Both the position numbers and the translations under genes were made by a program. Below the pieces are notes generated by a model, which saw nothing but the letters and a program-made list of their open reading frames with translations, did no database searches and was not told the DNA's origin. Positions 26,686 through 36,763 of a DNA stretch of 64,000 bases are shown piece after piece. How positions within the stretch are numbered: position 1 is the stretch's first letter; each line of letters begins with the position of its first letter. Origin of the DNA: Bacteroidales bacterium UBA4363 (GTDB lineage: Bacteria; Bacteroidota; Bacteroidia; Bacteroidales; Paludibacteraceae); NCBI GenBank assembly GCA_002393965.1, contig DGSL01000001.1, positions 1 through 64,000 of the forward strand, given 5' to 3'.

Positions 26686-28074
26686 TTATCTGAAAGTATC
26701 TATTTTTTCGGTGAATTTCACTTCGACTCGACGATTTTGAGCTCTTCCTGTTGCTGTGTTGTTATCAGCTACAGGATTTTGTTCACCATATCCTCTTGAC
26801 TGAAGTCTATCGGATTGAATACCACGTTTGACGAGATATTCTTTGACTGCGGCAGCTCTTTGTTTTGAGAGTTCGAGATTGTTCTGATCGTTGCCAACAT
26901 TGTCGGTGTATCCATCCACTGTGACGAAATAGTCACCATTGCGTTCCAAATGGAAGACAATGCTATCGAGGATTCGGTAGGAGGAATTTTTGAGGATTGC
27001 CTTTCCTGTTTCGAATTGGATGTCCTGTTGATGTGTGCGGAAATATTTTTTAGCGACACGAATTCGTTCTGGCTCCTCGTCATTAATGGTAGCTGTCACT
27101 ACAGGAAGGGATGATGTCTCTGGTTCTATGTAGAGAGCAGGTTCTGGGATTGTCGTTGGAGTTTCGAATTCCTGTTCTGTTGCTTGTGATATGTTTGTTT
27201 CCGTAATATCCGAAGAAGTATTTACAGGTTCTTCTGTAGTGTTATTAATCGTTTCCTCAGCTGCTTTTTCTTTTCGTTTTTCGGCTAATTTCGCTTCTTT
27301 CGCTGCTTCTTTTTCTGCTTTTTTCTGTGCTTTAGCTTCTGGATCTTCAGACTTTGCTTTTCCTAATGCATAGACGATACCAACCAGGTGTTGTCCTTGA
27401 AAATCGATCGTTTTGTGGTTGCGGTAAAGATCTGTTTTGTCAGAACAGATACCAGTTGCTTGATATTCATAGCGGATATTCATACGTTCTGTAAGAGGAA
27501 TGTCGAATCCAATTCCAAGCGAAACCCCGACGGCGCCTTTGTGGTTACTGGAGTTTGAAATGCCCTCCGGATTATGTTCCTTAATGTCAAAATAGTTCAG
27601 GTAGTTGATTCCTCCAAGCAAATAAGGGCGGAACGCATAGTCGATTCCCAGAAATTTATATTTAACATTCAACTCGGCGTTGGCGAGAATGGAGTTCAGA
27701 GCTCTCCATCCTCCGGAGATATGTCCGTTTTCAGGATTGACAATGCCGCCATCACGCCATTGGTCGTTATGAAGATTCTGGTGGTATCCGTATGTTCCTC
27801 CGGAAAGGAGCAGGCCAGCAGTGAAATAGTCATTGATATAGCGGTCGATAGAAATTGCTCCTCCGCCGAAGATGGGGTCAAAATTTAGAAAAGTATTATC
27901 GTGTGATGTGTATTTGTTACCATGTGTTCCAGGTTTTTTGTAATAAGTCAAATCACCGTAATACTCGTTTTTCAGACCGAAAAGGCCGACACTCCATGGA
28001 TGCTCTGCTGTTTGGGCGAAAGCAGAAAGACATGTTTCAAGCGAAATGAAGGTAATCAATAGAAACTTTTTCAT
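26686..28074 (-). CDS. OmpA-family outer-membrane protein
   Basis: 462 residues. Signal peptide MKKFLLITFISLETCLSAFA, an N-terminal beta-barrel (about residues 22-235; VGVSLGIGFDIPLTERMNIR), a highly charged Lys/Ala/Glu linker (about 240-290), a Thr/Glu-rich spacer, then a C-terminal OmpA/MotB peptidoglycan-binding domain (IQFETGKAILKNSSYRILDS, GYTDNVGNDQNNLELSKQRA, GYGEQNPVADNNTATGRAQN). The NNxxLSxxRAxxV peptidoglycan pocket is intact. This ties the outer membrane to the cell wall. A -7 box lies at 28236-28243, leaving a leader of about 155 bases. Confidence 0.93.
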   Translation of the reverse strand: MKKFLLITFISLETCLSAFAQTAEHPWSVGLFGLKNEYYGDLTYYKKPGTHGNKYTSHDNTFLNFDPIFGGGAISIDRYINDYFTAGLLLSGGTYGYHQNLHNDQWRDGGIVNPENGHISGGWRALNSILANAELNVKYKFLGIDYAFRPYLLGGINYLNYFDIKEHNPEGISNSSNHKGAVGVSLGIGFDIPLTERMNIRYEYQATGICSDKTDLYRNHKTIDFQGQHLVGIVYALGKAKSEDPEAKAQKKAEKEAAKEAKLAEKRKEKAAEETINNTTEEPVNTSSDITETNISQATEQEFETPTTIPEPALYIEPETSSLPVVTATINDEEPERIRVAKKYFRTHQQDIQFETGKAILKNSSYRILDSIVFHLERNGDYFVTVDGYTDNVGNDQNNLELSKQRAAAVKEYLVKRGIQSDRLQSRGYGEQNPVADNNTATGRAQNRRVEVKFTEKIDTFR

Positions 28075-28235
28075 CGTTTTCTTGATTTGATTATGGTTAG
28101 GATGATGTTGTTAAGCAAATGAATCAGAATGTTGCCATTGTAGGACAGACTCTCCTGGCTTTAAAGATGAAAATATCATTGTTAGGATCTTTGGTTGAAA
28201 TTTCTGTAAAGTCTGTCATGCTACGAATAGGGTGG

Positions 28236-28243
28236 CAAAGTTA
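28236..28243 (-). promoter_or_regulatory. -7 box for the OmpA-family gene
   Basis: TAACTTTG on the minus strand matches TAnnTTTG. The TTTG upstream element is degenerate. The implied 5' leader is about 155 nt. Confidence 0.45.
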
Positions 28244-28339
28244 GGGAAGATTTCGATGATAAAGACTTCGGAGCGCAAAAAATATTCAAAATCGTCCAAA
28301 AGCAATGGTTCAAGAAGTCCCAAATTCAAAAAATAGACT

Positions 28340-28347
28340 TATCTTTG
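28340..28347 (+). promoter_or_regulatory. -7 box for the pyrB operon
   Basis: TATCTTTG, 22 bases before the pyrB start, matches TAnnTTTG. No clear TTTG at the expected distance. No pyrimidine-attenuator hairpin is possible in such a short leader. Confidence 0.5.
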
Positions 28348-28368
28348 AAAATCATATAGGCAGAAATC

Positions 28369-29280
28369 ATGAATGCAAAGAGTTTGGTTTCCATTACCGA
28401 CTATTCAAAAGAGAAGATTCTCCGGATTTTAGATGCCGCAGCAGAATTTGAGGCACGTCCGAATCGTGAAACGCTGAAAGGCAAAGTTGTAGCGACGTTA
28501 TTTTTTGAGCCATCGACTCGTACACGATTGAGTTTTGAAACGGCTATTAACCGTCTTGGAGGTCGCGTGATTGGCTTTTCTGACGCTGCCAATACATCTA
28601 CCAGTAAAGGTGAGACGTTACATGATACCATTATGATGGTTAGCAACTATGCAGACTTGATTGTCATGCGTCATCCTCTAGACGGAGCAGCTCGTTATGC
28701 CAGTGAGGTGTCGTCATTGCCAATCATCAATGCAGGAGATGGGTCGAACCAACATCCAACGCAGACGCTTTTAGACCTCTACAGCATCTATAAGACGCAG
28801 GGGACGCTTGAAAACCTTAATATCTACATGGTAGGAGATTTGAAATATGGAAGGACTGTTCATTCGTTATTGATGGCGATGAGTCATTTTCATCCTACAT
28901 TCACGTTTATAGCTCCCAGTGAATTGGAAATGCCGGAACAGTACAAGATCTTTTGTTGGGAGAATGGTATTGAGTATAGGGAGAAGCGAGATCTGGATGA
29001 ATTGGGCGAGGCAGACATTCTTTATATGACCCGGGTTCAGCGAGAGCGTTTTCAGGATTTGATGGAGTATGAGCGTGTAAAAGATGTTTATTGTCTCAAG
29101 AATTCCATGCTTGATGGGACGAAGGATACGTTGCGTATTTTGCATCCTCTTCCACGAGTAGGAGAGATTGACATGGATGTAGATGCGAATGAAAAGGCAT
29201 ATTATTTTCAGCAAGCCAAGAATGGTCTATACGTTCGTCAAGCAGTGATTAGTGATGCTTTGGGTATGTTGGAAGACTAA
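28369..29280 (+). CDS. pyrB: Aspartate carbamoyltransferase, catalytic chain
   Basis: 303 residues, full length. Carbamoyl-phosphate loop [20 protein letters not shown], conserved [33 protein letters not shown] and [11 protein letters not shown] in the aspartate-binding domain. It catalyses the first committed pyrimidine step. The regulatory chain gene follows after 33 bases, so the enzyme is a class B holoenzyme like that of enterobacteria. Confidence 0.97.
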   Translation: MNAKSLVSITDYSKEKILRILDAAAEFEARPNRETLKGKVVATLFFEPSTRTRLSFETAINRLGGRVIGFSDAANTSTSKGETLHDTIMMVSNYADLIVMRHPLDGAARYASEVSSLPIINAGDGSNQHPTQTLLDLYSIYKTQGTLENLNIYMVGDLKYGRTVHSLLMAMSHFHPTFTFIAPSELEMPEQYKIFCWENGIEYREKRDLDELGEADILYMTRVQRERFQDLMEYERVKDVYCLKNSMLDGTKDTLRILHPLPRVGEIDMDVDANEKAYYFQQAKNGLYVRQAVISDALGMLED

Positions 29281-29313
29281 GAGTTTTTCTAAAACGATGC
29301 AATAAACAAACAG

Positions 29314-29775
29314 ATGGAAGACAGCAAAAAAGAAATGTTGGTTGCCGCTATAGAGAACGGAACCGTTATAGATCATATTGCCAGTGAAAAACTTTTTGAA
29401 GTTGTATCTATTCTGAATCTGGCGCATAGCAGCAGTGAGATTACCATAGGAAATAATCTGAAGAGCGAAAAGCAGGGTGCGAAGGGAATTATCAAGATAG
29501 CTGATACTTATTTTGCTCCAGATGAGATTAATAGAATTGCTTTAGTAGCTCCGAATGCGGTTCTTAATATTATTAAGGATTATAAGGTTGTCGAGAAGCG
29601 AAAAATTGAAATTCCTGACCATGTCATTGATATCATTCGTTGTTTCAATCCCAAGTGCATCACCAATCATGAGCCTATGCAGACTCGATTTGATGTGATA
29701 GACAAGCAGAAAATGATTGTCAAGTGTCATTATTGTGAGAGTGTTATGGAGCAGAATCAGATTAAGATAAAGTAA
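29314..29775 (+). CDS. pyrI: Aspartate carbamoyltransferase, regulatory chain
   Basis: 153 residues. N-terminal nucleotide-binding domain with AIENGTVIDHIASEKLFEVV, and a C-terminal zinc domain with four cysteines (CFNPKCITNHEP and KCHYCESVM). It binds CTP/ATP and links catalytic trimers. Starts 33 bases after pyrB. Confidence 0.96.
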   Translation: MEDSKKEMLVAAIENGTVIDHIASEKLFEVVSILNLAHSSSEITIGNNLKSEKQGAKGIIKIADTYFAPDEINRIALVAPNAVLNIIKDYKVVEKRKIEIPDHVIDIIRCFNPKCITNHEPMQTRFDVIDKQKMIVKCHYCESVMEQNQIKIK

Positions 29776-29792
29776 AGACTTCTCAAAAAAAA

Positions 29793-30410
29793 ATGAAGAT
29801 AGACTGGCGTCCAGGGAATATGTTATATCCACTACCTGCAGTGCTCGTGTCTTGTGCAAATCGGGAAGGAGAGAAGAACCTTCTGACGGTTGCTTGGACT
29901 GGTACTTTATGTAGTGATCCAGCCTTATGCTATGTCAGCATACGTCCGACACGGAAGTCTTATCAATACATAAAGGACACGGGAGAATTCGTTATTAATC
30001 TAACAAACGAGCGGTTGTCGAAGGCGACTGACTGGTGTGGCGTGAGAAGTGGGAGAGACTATGATAAGTGGAAGGAGATGGGTTTGACACCGTCTGGTAG
30101 TCATAAGTTATTGTATGCTCCTATTGTTGAAGAGTCTCCATTAAGTATTGAATGCAGGGTAAAGCAGGTGATACCATTGGGTACACACGATTTATTTATT
30201 GGGGAGGTTGTTAATGTACAGGTTGACGAAACATTTATTGATGCTGCCACAGGGGCATTTGATGAGAAGAAGGCATCTTTATTAGTGTATGAACATGGAA
30301 AGTATTATAAGACAGGCGAGTTTGTTGGTAAGTTTGGATGGAGTGTAGAACGGAAAAAACAAAAGAAACAATCATTAAATAAAGTCAAATTAAACAAAGA
30401 AAATCAATGA
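29793..30410 (+). CDS. Flavin reductase family protein (FMN-binding split barrel)
   Basis: 205 residues. Split-barrel flavin-binding motifs: [40 protein letters not shown] and [20 protein letters not shown]. This is a different subfamily from the reductase at 25936. The C-terminus is a lysine-rich tail. It is 17 bases after pyrI and its stop overlaps the glyA start (ATGA), so it is part of the pyrB-pyrI-glyA operon. Its role in pyrimidine or folate metabolism is not known. Confidence 0.87.
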   Translation: MKIDWRPGNMLYPLPAVLVSCANREGEKNLLTVAWTGTLCSDPALCYVSIRPTRKSYQYIKDTGEFVINLTNERLSKATDWCGVRSGRDYDKWKEMGLTPSGSHKLLYAPIVEESPLSIECRVKQVIPLGTHDLFIGEVVNVQVDETFIDAATGAFDEKKASLLVYEHGKYYKTGEFVGKFGWSVERKKQKKQSLNKVKLNKENQ

Positions 30411-31687
30411 AAAGAGACGAGCAGATTTTTGACATTATCAAGCGCGAGCGCGAGCGTCAGATGAAAGGAATTGAACTGATTGCCTCGGAGAATTTCGTAA
30501 GTGATCAGGTAATGGAAGCCATGGGTTCTGTGCTTACCAATAAGTATGCAGAGGGTTATGCCGGGCATCGTTATTATGGAGGTTGTGAAGTCATAGATGA
30601 GAGTGAGACGCTTGCCATTGAGCGGCTGAAGAAGATTTTTAACGCTGAATGGGCAAATGTTCAGCCTCATTCTGGTGCTCAAGCGAACATGGCTGTTTTT
30701 ATGGCCTGTCTGGAGCCTGGAGACAAATTTCTCGGACTGAATCTTTCGCATGGAGGTCATCTCAGTCATGGATCTCCAGTTAATTTTTCCGGTTTAATGT
30801 ACACTGCCTTATCTTATAACCTTAAGGAAGAGACTGGTCGTATAGACTATGACCAATTGGAGCAGATAGCACGTGCGGAGAAGCCGAAATTGATAGTAGG
30901 AGGAGCCAGTGCATACAGTCGTGAGTGGGACTATGCTCGTATCCGTAAGGTAGCAGATGAGATAGGAGCCTTGTTCATGGTTGATATGGCGCATCCTGCA
31001 GGTCTTATTGCAGCTGGTCTTCTTGAAAACCCTGTTAAATATGCTCATATTGTAACGACCACGACACACAAGACGCTTCGTGGACCTCGTGGAGGTGTGA
31101 TTATTATGGGCAAGGACTTTGAGAATCCATGGGGAAAGAAAACTCCTAAGGGAGAAACGAAGATGATGAGTGCGTTGCTTAATTCTGCAGTATTCCCTGG
31201 TGTGCAAGGAGGTCCGCTTGAGCATGTTATTGCAGCAAAGGCTGTTTCTTTCGGAGAAGCTCTTCAGCCGGAATTCAAGGAGTATCAGACTCAGGTGAAG
31301 AAGAATGCTGCAGCAATGGCACAGGCATTTGTTGATAAGGGATACAAGATCATATCAGGAGGAACAGATAACCATTCCATGCTTGTTGATCTCCGTACAA
31401 AGTTCCCTGACTTGACTGGTAAATTGGCAGAGAAGGCTCTTGTCTCGGCAGCCATTACAACGAACAAGAATATGGTTCCGTTTGACAGTCGCAGTCCATT
31501 CCAGACATCAGGTCTCCGTTTCGGTACTCCAGCTATAACGACACGTGGAGCGAAGGAAGAGTTCATGGGAGAGATTGTTGATCTGATAGATAAAGTTCTT
31601 TCCAATCCGGAGAGCGAAACTGTTATCAATGAGGTGAAGGAGTATGTAAATAAAACAATGTCTCAATATCCGCTTTTTGCATGGTAA
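30407..31687 (+). CDS. glyA: Serine hydroxymethyltransferase
   Basis: 426 residues. Substrate and PLP motifs are [32 protein letters not shown] and the PLP lysine in [15 protein letters not shown]. It interconverts serine and glycine with tetrahydrofolate. ATG 30407 overlaps the upstream stop. A strong terminator follows, ending the operon. Confidence 0.97.
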   Translation: MKRDEQIFDIIKRERERQMKGIELIASENFVSDQVMEAMGSVLTNKYAEGYAGHRYYGGCEVIDESETLAIERLKKIFNAEWANVQPHSGAQANMAVFMACLEPGDKFLGLNLSHGGHLSHGSPVNFSGLMYTALSYNLKEETGRIDYDQLEQIARAEKPKLIVGGASAYSREWDYARIRKVADEIGALFMVDMAHPAGLIAAGLLENPVKYAHIVTTTTHKTLRGPRGGVIIMGKDFENPWGKKTPKGETKMMSALLNSAVFPGVQGGPLEHVIAAKAVSFGEALQPEFKEYQTQVKKNAAAMAQAFVDKGYKIISGGTDNHSMLVDLRTKFPDLTGKLAEKALVSAAITTNKNMVPFDSRSPFQTSGLRFGTPAITTRGAKEEFMGEIVDLIDKVLSNPESETVINEVKEYVNKTMSQYPLFAW

Positions 31688-31704
31688 CCCGTATCTGATA
31701 AATC

Positions 31705-31752
31705 AAAAGGAGAAGTCTGTTTTTTTTTTTAACAGGTTTCTCCTTTTTTTTC
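31705..31752 (+). terminator. Terminator after glyA
   Basis: A stem of about 17 bp with two G-T pairs (31705-31721 with 31731-31747), a loop of nine T, and a following T-run. It ends 7 bases before the phoH start, so phoH needs a promoter within or before this element or read-through. Confidence 0.8.
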
Positions 31753-31759
31753 TTATTCA

Positions 31760-32728
31760 ATGACTGAAAAAATATTTGAAATCGATTCGAACGTAGATCC
31801 TGTTGTTTTTTACGGGGTCAATAACGTAAATCTTCAGTTGGTAAAGAATCTTTTCCCGAAAGTAAAGATGCTTGCACGCGGTCGTATCATTAAAGTGCAG
31901 GGATCGATAAGTGATGTAGAATCATTTGGCCAGTCGTTTGTTCAGTTGCAGAATTGGTGTGGTCATCATAACACTTTAGATGAGCAGACTATTATCGACA
32001 TTATCAAGGGAAATGTTTCAGAGGAGAAAAAAGAAGATAGTCTGATATTGCATGGTGTAGGTGGTCGTCCGATTATTGCCCGAACACCCAACCAGCTGCA
32101 ATTGGTGAAACAGTATGCACTGAATGACCTTCTCTTTGCGGTAGGTCCAGCAGGTACAGGAAAAACATATACGGCTATTGCTCTTGCGGTGAAAAGTCTG
32201 AAAGAGAAAAAGATTCGTCGTATTGTATTGAGTCGTCCTGCAGTTGAAGCGGGGGAGAAGTTGGGTTTTCTCCCCGGAGACATGAAAGAAAAGATAGATC
32301 CTTATTTGCAGCCTCTGTATGATGCGTTGCAGGATCTTATACCCTCATCTAAATTAAAAGAATTGCTTGAGGATGGTACCATTCAGATTGCCCCATTGGC
32401 TTTCATGCGAGGTCGAACATTGGGAGATGCTGTTATTATATTGGATGAGGCCCAGAATACCTCAATACAGCAGATTCGTATGTTTCTGACCCGGATGGGG
32501 TTGAACAGCAAGATCATCGTGACAGGAGACTGTTCTCAGATTGATTTACCTCCGTCGCAGAAAAGTGGTTTGATAGAGGCATTGAGAGTTTTGAAATCCG
32601 TTAAAGGAATCAGCATAGTTGAGTTTGATGTTCGAGATATTGTGCGTCATCGCCTGGTACAGCGAATAGTTGAAGCATGGTCAAAAAAAGATGCCCAACA
32701 AGAAGAGGGTGTGAAAAATAAAGTGTAG
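31760..32728 (+). CDS. PhoH-family ATPase
   Basis: 322 residues. N-terminal KH-like region, then the PhoH P-loop ATPase: GPAGTGKTYTAIALAVK (Walker A), VILDEAQNTSIQQIRMF (Walker B) and VTGDCSQIDLP. The family binds nucleotides and is linked to RNA metabolism and to the YbeY ribosome-quality endonuclease in other bacteria. Located 31 bases before the HAD gene. Confidence 0.92.
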   Translation: MTEKIFEIDSNVDPVVFYGVNNVNLQLVKNLFPKVKMLARGRIIKVQGSISDVESFGQSFVQLQNWCGHHNTLDEQTIIDIIKGNVSEEKKEDSLILHGVGGRPIIARTPNQLQLVKQYALNDLLFAVGPAGTGKTYTAIALAVKSLKEKKIRRIVLSRPAVEAGEKLGFLPGDMKEKIDPYLQPLYDALQDLIPSSKLKELLEDGTIQIAPLAFMRGRTLGDAVIILDEAQNTSIQQIRMFLTRMGLNSKIIVTGDCSQIDLPPSQKSGLIEALRVLKSVKGISIVEFDVRDIVRHRLVQRIVEAWSKKDAQQEEGVKNKV

Positions 32729-32760
32729 GAAAAAAAAAGTATTTAAATAACCTGACAGAT

Positions 32761-33630
32761 ATGGATAAAAAGAAAGACATGCCGTGTGTGGCTCTCATTT
32801 ATGATTTTGACGGGACTCTTTCACCAGCAAACATGCAGGAATTCGATTTTCTGAAAGAAGTTGGAATTCGAAATCGTCAGAAATTTTGGCGGGAGAGTGA
32901 GGAAATGTCCATTGCACAGGATGCCAGTTCCATATTGTGTTATATGAAGTTGATGTTAGAGAAGGCACATCAGGCAGGAGTAAGTGTAAGGCGTGAAAAA
33001 TTTGTAGAGTTTGGTCGCAGTATAGTGTTTTATCCAGGTGTGACTGATTGGTTTTTGAATATTCGAGAATTAGGAGAAAGTATAGGAGTAAATGTCAAGC
33101 ACTATATCAACTCCTCCGGTCTTTATGAAATGATAGAAGGGACTGAAATTTTTCATGAATTTGAGAATGTGTATGCGTGTCGTTTTCTCTATGATGAAAA
33201 CGGTGTTGCGGTATGGCCTGCTGTGGCGGTTGATTTCACTGCGAAGACTCAATTTCTGTTTATGATTAATAAAGGCATAGAGAGGGTGTCGGAGAACCGT
33301 CGTGTCAATGAATATATGCCAAATGAGTTGCGTCCAGTTCCATTTCGTCATATGATTTATTTTGGAGACGGAGCGACCGACATACCCTGTATGCGTTTGG
33401 TGAAGGAGCAGGGAGGTAATTCCATTGCCATATATAAAAAGGGAAACGAATCCAAACGTCATGTGGCAGAGCAGTTGGTACGTGAGCATCGAGTCAACTT
33501 TGCCTGTGCTGGAGATTATCGAAAGGGTAGTGTGGTATGGAAGATTGTTGAATCCATACTTCATCAGGTTCGGTCTAATTGGGATTTCCATTTGCTTCAG
33601 CAGGAGAACCTGTCCAAGTTCAGAAAGTGA
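32761..33630 (+). CDS. HAD-superfamily phosphatase
   Basis: 289 residues. Motif I YDFDGTLSP, motif II region INSSGLYE, and motif IV FGDGATDIPCM (GDG...D). A large C1-type cap (residues about 30-130) and a size near 290 resemble phosphoserine-phosphatase-like HADs. The substrate is unknown. It is separated from dprA by 4 bases. Confidence 0.85.
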   Translation: MDKKKDMPCVALIYDFDGTLSPANMQEFDFLKEVGIRNRQKFWRESEEMSIAQDASSILCYMKLMLEKAHQAGVSVRREKFVEFGRSIVFYPGVTDWFLNIRELGESIGVNVKHYINSSGLYEMIEGTEIFHEFENVYACRFLYDENGVAVWPAVAVDFTAKTQFLFMINKGIERVSENRRVNEYMPNELRPVPFRHMIYFGDGATDIPCMRLVKEQGGNSIAIYKKGNESKRHVAEQLVREHRVNFACAGDYRKGSVVWKIVESILHQVRSNWDFHLLQQENLSKFRK

Positions 33631-33634
33631 CGAA

Positions 33635-34615
33635 ATGAGCGCAGTTATGCAACTGAGTGTCTTGCAAATATTGGCATTGAAACATATACGTGGATGCGGA
33701 AACATCGGTATACTGAAGCTCCAGCGATTTGCGACAGAAAGAACGAAACAACCGGAAATAGAACTTGACAATCCGGAATCATCCGACGAACAATCGTCGT
33801 TGTGTCACTTATTGCATCGGTATCATCAAGAGTTTGGCATTCAAACTATTCGGTGTACAAATGACCATCTTGCTGAGGCATTCAAGAAAGCCAGGCAGAC
33901 GTTAGAACAGAGCAGTCAGCGTGGTATTTATGCCATAGGAATCAATGATGAGTTATATCCTAAAAATTTGAAAATCAGTACGTTTATAAGTGGTCGAAGA
34001 GGAATACCTGTAGTAATGTGGTATAAAGGCAATCTTTCAGTCTTATCGAGGCATAAAACGGCAGTCATAGGAAGTCGTCATATTTCAGAAACAGGATACA
34101 GTCGTGGAGAGAATACAGGAAAGAACCTTGCTTCATTGGGTATTACGGTAGTCAGTGGATTAGCGAGGGGATGTGATACGTCAGGTCATCGTGGAGCTCT
34201 AAAAGTTGGAGGTGCAACGGTTGCTTTGCTTGGTCATGGTTTGGACAGTGTATATCCTCCTGAAAATGCCGGTTTGGCGCAGGAGATAGTATCATCTGGA
34301 GGGTTATTGATGTCTGAATATCCTATTGGAACAGCCATCAGTCGTCGTGGATTGATAGAACGCAGTTGTTTGCAGGCATTGCTTGCAGATGACGTTGTCG
34401 TAGTCGAATGTGGTGAGAAGAGTGGAACTTTTTATGCTGCTAATGGTGCATTGTCTTTGGGAAAGAAACTATATGTTTTGTCTTATTCTGAACGTCAAGG
34501 AGGGGAGAGGGCAGGGAATACGATATTATCGAGAAAAGGAGCCATTTGGGTGAATGAAGATGTTGACTGGCGTTTTTTATTGAGAGAAACGGAACAAATA
34601 CAGAAGAGAATGTAA
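33635..34615 (+). CDS. dprA: DNA-processing protein DprA
   Basis: 326 residues from ATG 33635 (MSAVMQLSVLQILALKHIRG), the first start after the HAD stop; an ATG at 33647 is also possible. N-terminal HhH-like region (LKHIRGCGNIGILKLQ), then the Rossmann-like DprA/Smf domain with AVIGSRHISETGYS, VVSGLARGCDTSGHRGAL and LGHGLDSVYPPENAGL. DprA loads RecA onto incoming single-stranded DNA. The C-terminal winged-helix domain of longer DprA proteins is lacking. Confidence 0.93.
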   Translation: MSAVMQLSVLQILALKHIRGCGNIGILKLQRFATERTKQPEIELDNPESSDEQSSLCHLLHRYHQEFGIQTIRCTNDHLAEAFKKARQTLEQSSQRGIYAIGINDELYPKNLKISTFISGRRGIPVVMWYKGNLSVLSRHKTAVIGSRHISETGYSRGENTGKNLASLGITVVSGLARGCDTSGHRGALKVGGATVALLGHGLDSVYPPENAGLAQEIVSSGGLLMSEYPIGTAISRRGLIERSCLQALLADDVVVVECGEKSGTFYAANGALSLGKKLYVLSYSERQGGERAGNTILSRKGAIWVNEDVDWRFLLRETEQIQKRM

Positions 34616-34634
34616 TCTTTATTTGTCGGATTCA

Positions 34635-34651
34635 ATTCGTAAATTACGAAT
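34635..34651. promoter_or_regulatory. 17-bp perfect palindrome at the purC promoter
   Basis: ATTCGTAAATTACGAAT, perfect arms of 8 bases around a central A. It covers the place where a -33 element would sit for the -7 box at 34671, so a bound dimeric regulator would control purC. The regulator is unknown. A similar palindrome is found at 42413. Confidence 0.45.
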
Positions 34652-34670
34652 AATGAGAGGATATTATCGT

Positions 34671-34678
34671 TATTTTTG
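34671..34678 (+). promoter_or_regulatory. -7 box for purC
   Basis: TATTTTTG matches TAnnTTTG; the -33 position is occupied by the end of the palindrome at 34635-34651 instead of a TTTG. Confidence 0.5.
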
Positions 34679-34738
34679 CAATAGTTTTTTGATTGAAAAT
34701 CATTTGTACGTAGCCAATAAGAATAAAAATAATCGAAT

Positions 34739-35686
34739 ATGAATGCATTAACAAAGACCGAATTCCATTTTGACAGACAAACATCCGTATATCATGGTAA
34801 AGTGAGAGATGTTTATACTATTGACGGGGATACGTTAGTGATGGTTGCCACGGACCGAATATCAGCTTTTGACGTGATTTTACCCAAAGGTATTCCTTTC
34901 AAGGGTCAGATTTTGAACCAGATTGCGGCTAAGTTTCTTGATGCAACGACGGATATTTGTCCGAACTGGAAGGTGGCGACACCGGATCCGAATGTAACGG
35001 TTGGCGTTGCGTGTAAGGGCTTTCCAGTAGAAATGATTGTTCGCGGATATTTATGTGGCAGTGCTTGGAGAGCATATAAAAATGGTGTTCGAGAAATCTG
35101 TGGAGTGAAGATTCCGGATGGGATGAAAGAGAATCAGAAATTTCCAACACCGATCATTACCCCTACGACAAAAGCAGAAATAGGAGAGCATGATCAGGAC
35201 ATTTCCAGAGAAGAGATCATATCGAAAGGATTGGTCAGTGAGGAAGATTATCGTGTTTTGGAGAAATATACATTAGCCTTGTTCAAGCGAGGAACTGAAA
35301 TTGCGGAAAAGCGAGGATTGATTCTTGTGGACACCAAATACGAGTTTGGAACGCATGATGGAAAAATCTATCTGATGGATGAGATTCACACGCCTGATTC
35401 ATCGCGTTATTTCTACAAGGAAGGATATGAGGAGAAATTTGCGAAAGGAGAGCCTCAGAAACAACTCAGCAAGGAGTTTGTTCGTGAATGGTTGATGGAT
35501 AATGGGTTCCAAGGTAAAGAAGGTCAGAAAGTGCCAGAGATGACGGATGAAGTTGTCAGTGGCATTACAGATCGTTATCTTGAGTTATACGAATGCATAA
35601 CAGGCGAGAAGTTTGTTAAGGAAGAGAGCACGGAAGACATTGCTTTGCGTATTGAGAACAATGTACGTGAATGGTTGAAGAAGTAA
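34739..35686 (+). CDS. purC: SAICAR synthetase
   Basis: 315 residues. Characteristic blocks [54 protein letters not shown] and [12 protein letters not shown]. It joins aspartate to CAIR in purine synthesis. The length is of the longer (yeast-like) bacterial form, typical of Bacteroidota. It is monocistronic with a palindrome-bearing promoter and its own terminator. Confidence 0.96.
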   Translation: MNALTKTEFHFDRQTSVYHGKVRDVYTIDGDTLVMVATDRISAFDVILPKGIPFKGQILNQIAAKFLDATTDICPNWKVATPDPNVTVGVACKGFPVEMIVRGYLCGSAWRAYKNGVREICGVKIPDGMKENQKFPTPIITPTTKAEIGEHDQDISREEIISKGLVSEEDYRVLEKYTLALFKRGTEIAEKRGLILVDTKYEFGTHDGKIYLMDEIHTPDSSRYFYKEGYEEKFAKGEPQKQLSKEFVREWLMDNGFQGKEGQKVPEMTDEVVSGITDRYLELYECITGEKFVKEESTEDIALRIENNVREWLKK

Positions 35687-35705
35687 ACTTTGCATAAGAG
35701 AACAG

Positions 35706-35750
35706 AAAGGAAGAAGAAACCTATTTTGTATTCTTCTTCCTTTTTTTTGT
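35706..35750 (+). terminator. Terminator after purC
   Basis: Arms AAAGGAAGAAGAA (35706-35718) and TTCTTCTTCCTTT (35731-35743), 13 bp, followed by a T-run. Confidence 0.8.
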
Positions 35751-35795
35751 GGAAAGGATCATTATGACTTCTACTAAAATCAGTCACGATTCATT

Positions 35796-35826
35796 TTTGT
35801 TTTGAGAAAAAAATATCTTACCTTTG
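35796..35826 (+). promoter_or_regulatory. Promoter of tRNA-Ser
   Basis: TTTG (35796-35799) and TACCTTTG (35819-35826) with a 19-base spacer, full consensus. The predicted start is about 15-20 bases before the tRNA. Confidence 0.75.
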
Positions 35827-35850
35827 CACCGCTTTTCCGGAAAGGAAAAA

Positions 35851-35935
35851 GGAGAGGTGGTAGAGTGGTCGATTACAGCAGTCTTGAAAACTGCCGTACG
35901 GAAACGTACCGGGGGTTCGAATCCCTCCCTCTCCG
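35851..35935 (+). tRNA. tRNA-Ser (anticodon UGA)
   Basis: Acceptor arms GGAGAGG (35851-35857) and CCTCTCC (35928-35934) pair perfectly, discriminator G at 35935. D-arm, anticodon stem-loop with CTTGAAA (anticodon TGA near 35884-35886), a long variable arm (GTACGGAAACGTAC) as in class II tRNA-Ser, and a T-loop GGTTCGAATCC. CCA is not encoded. It is flanked by its own promoter and terminator. Confidence 0.95.
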
Positions 35936-35945
35936 CTGAGCAAAG

Positions 35946-35977
35946 AAAGAGAATCCAAATCTTTGGGTTCTCTTTTT
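35946..35977 (+). terminator. Terminator after tRNA-Ser
   Basis: 14-bp stem (AAAGAGAATCCAAA at 35946-35959 with TTTGGGTTCTCTTT at 35962-35975) with one G-T pair, followed by T residues. Confidence 0.8.
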
Positions 35978-36149
35978 TATATTATACTAGTTGACCTTTT
36001 AAGGAAGTTATTGGCTTATTGGTCATTTTGCGTGGTAAAATCCTTTGGAATGCCCATTAACTCTATTATGCGCATTTATCATTGATATGATGCGAAAAGG
36101 TCAGTAATGTAGGTTGGGGGATTAAATTGTAGATTGGGAGGATTTTGGT

Positions 36150-36701
36150 CTATTGAGGGATTGAATCCACCTGTTCTGTCTCTGATATAGCATCATTATC
36201 TTCGTCGCATCCCCTTAGTAAAACAATGGAAACGAGTAAGAAAAAGAGAAGGATAAACGCAAGAGCCGAACATCCGCAAGCGCGGAGTATGCGTTCTTTA
36301 CGTGCTGGTTTCGTAACAATCGTGTTATTGTCATCAAGCTCTTGTCTTTTCATACGATGGTATCGCACCAGCAGGAAACACCCTATGGCGATAAGAACAG
36401 CTGCAATGACACAGATTGTTATAGCGAACAGGACTCCGAATAAAGTGGCGAATCCGCCCTGTCGTATGATTGGAGCAGGACGTGTTTCTCTCAGAGAATC
36501 TGCCAATACTTGGTCTTCCATGCTGTCTAACTGAGCTCCCCAGGCATTGTATTCTTCCCATTGAGCCTTGTTCTGTTCTTCTGCCTTGATATCGCTTGAA
36601 ATGGATGCTCCCGCGAAAACAAAGGCGAACAACAGAGCGAGAGCACCTATTGTAATGAGGGATATTCCGAACCATTTGGACAGGGAATTCTGCTTTTTCA
36701 T
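36150..36701 (-). CDS. Small three-helix membrane protein, unknown function
   Basis: 183 residues. Three hydrophobic helices can be seen: residues about 12-31 (GISLITIGALALLFAFVFAG), about 85-112 (LFGVLFAITICVIAAVLIAI) and about 142-165 (ALAFILLFFLLVSIVLLRG). A glutamine/glutamate-rich segment lies between helices 1 and 2. No family recognised. Independent of its neighbours as far as spacing shows (63 bases to the DUF4421 gene). Confidence 0.6.
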   Translation of the reverse strand: MKKQNSLSKWFGISLITIGALALLFAFVFAGASISSDIKAEEQNKAQWEEYNAWGAQLDSMEDQVLADSLRETRPAPIIRQGGFATLFGVLFAITICVIAAVLIAIGCFLLVRYHRMKRQELDDNNTIVTKPARKERILRACGCSALAFILLFFLLVSIVLLRGCDEDNDAISETEQVDSIPQ

Positions 36702-36763
36702 ACGATGTTTCGTTTTCTGTTAAGCTTAGGAATATAAGTAGAGAGGTAGTGAGTGTGATATGA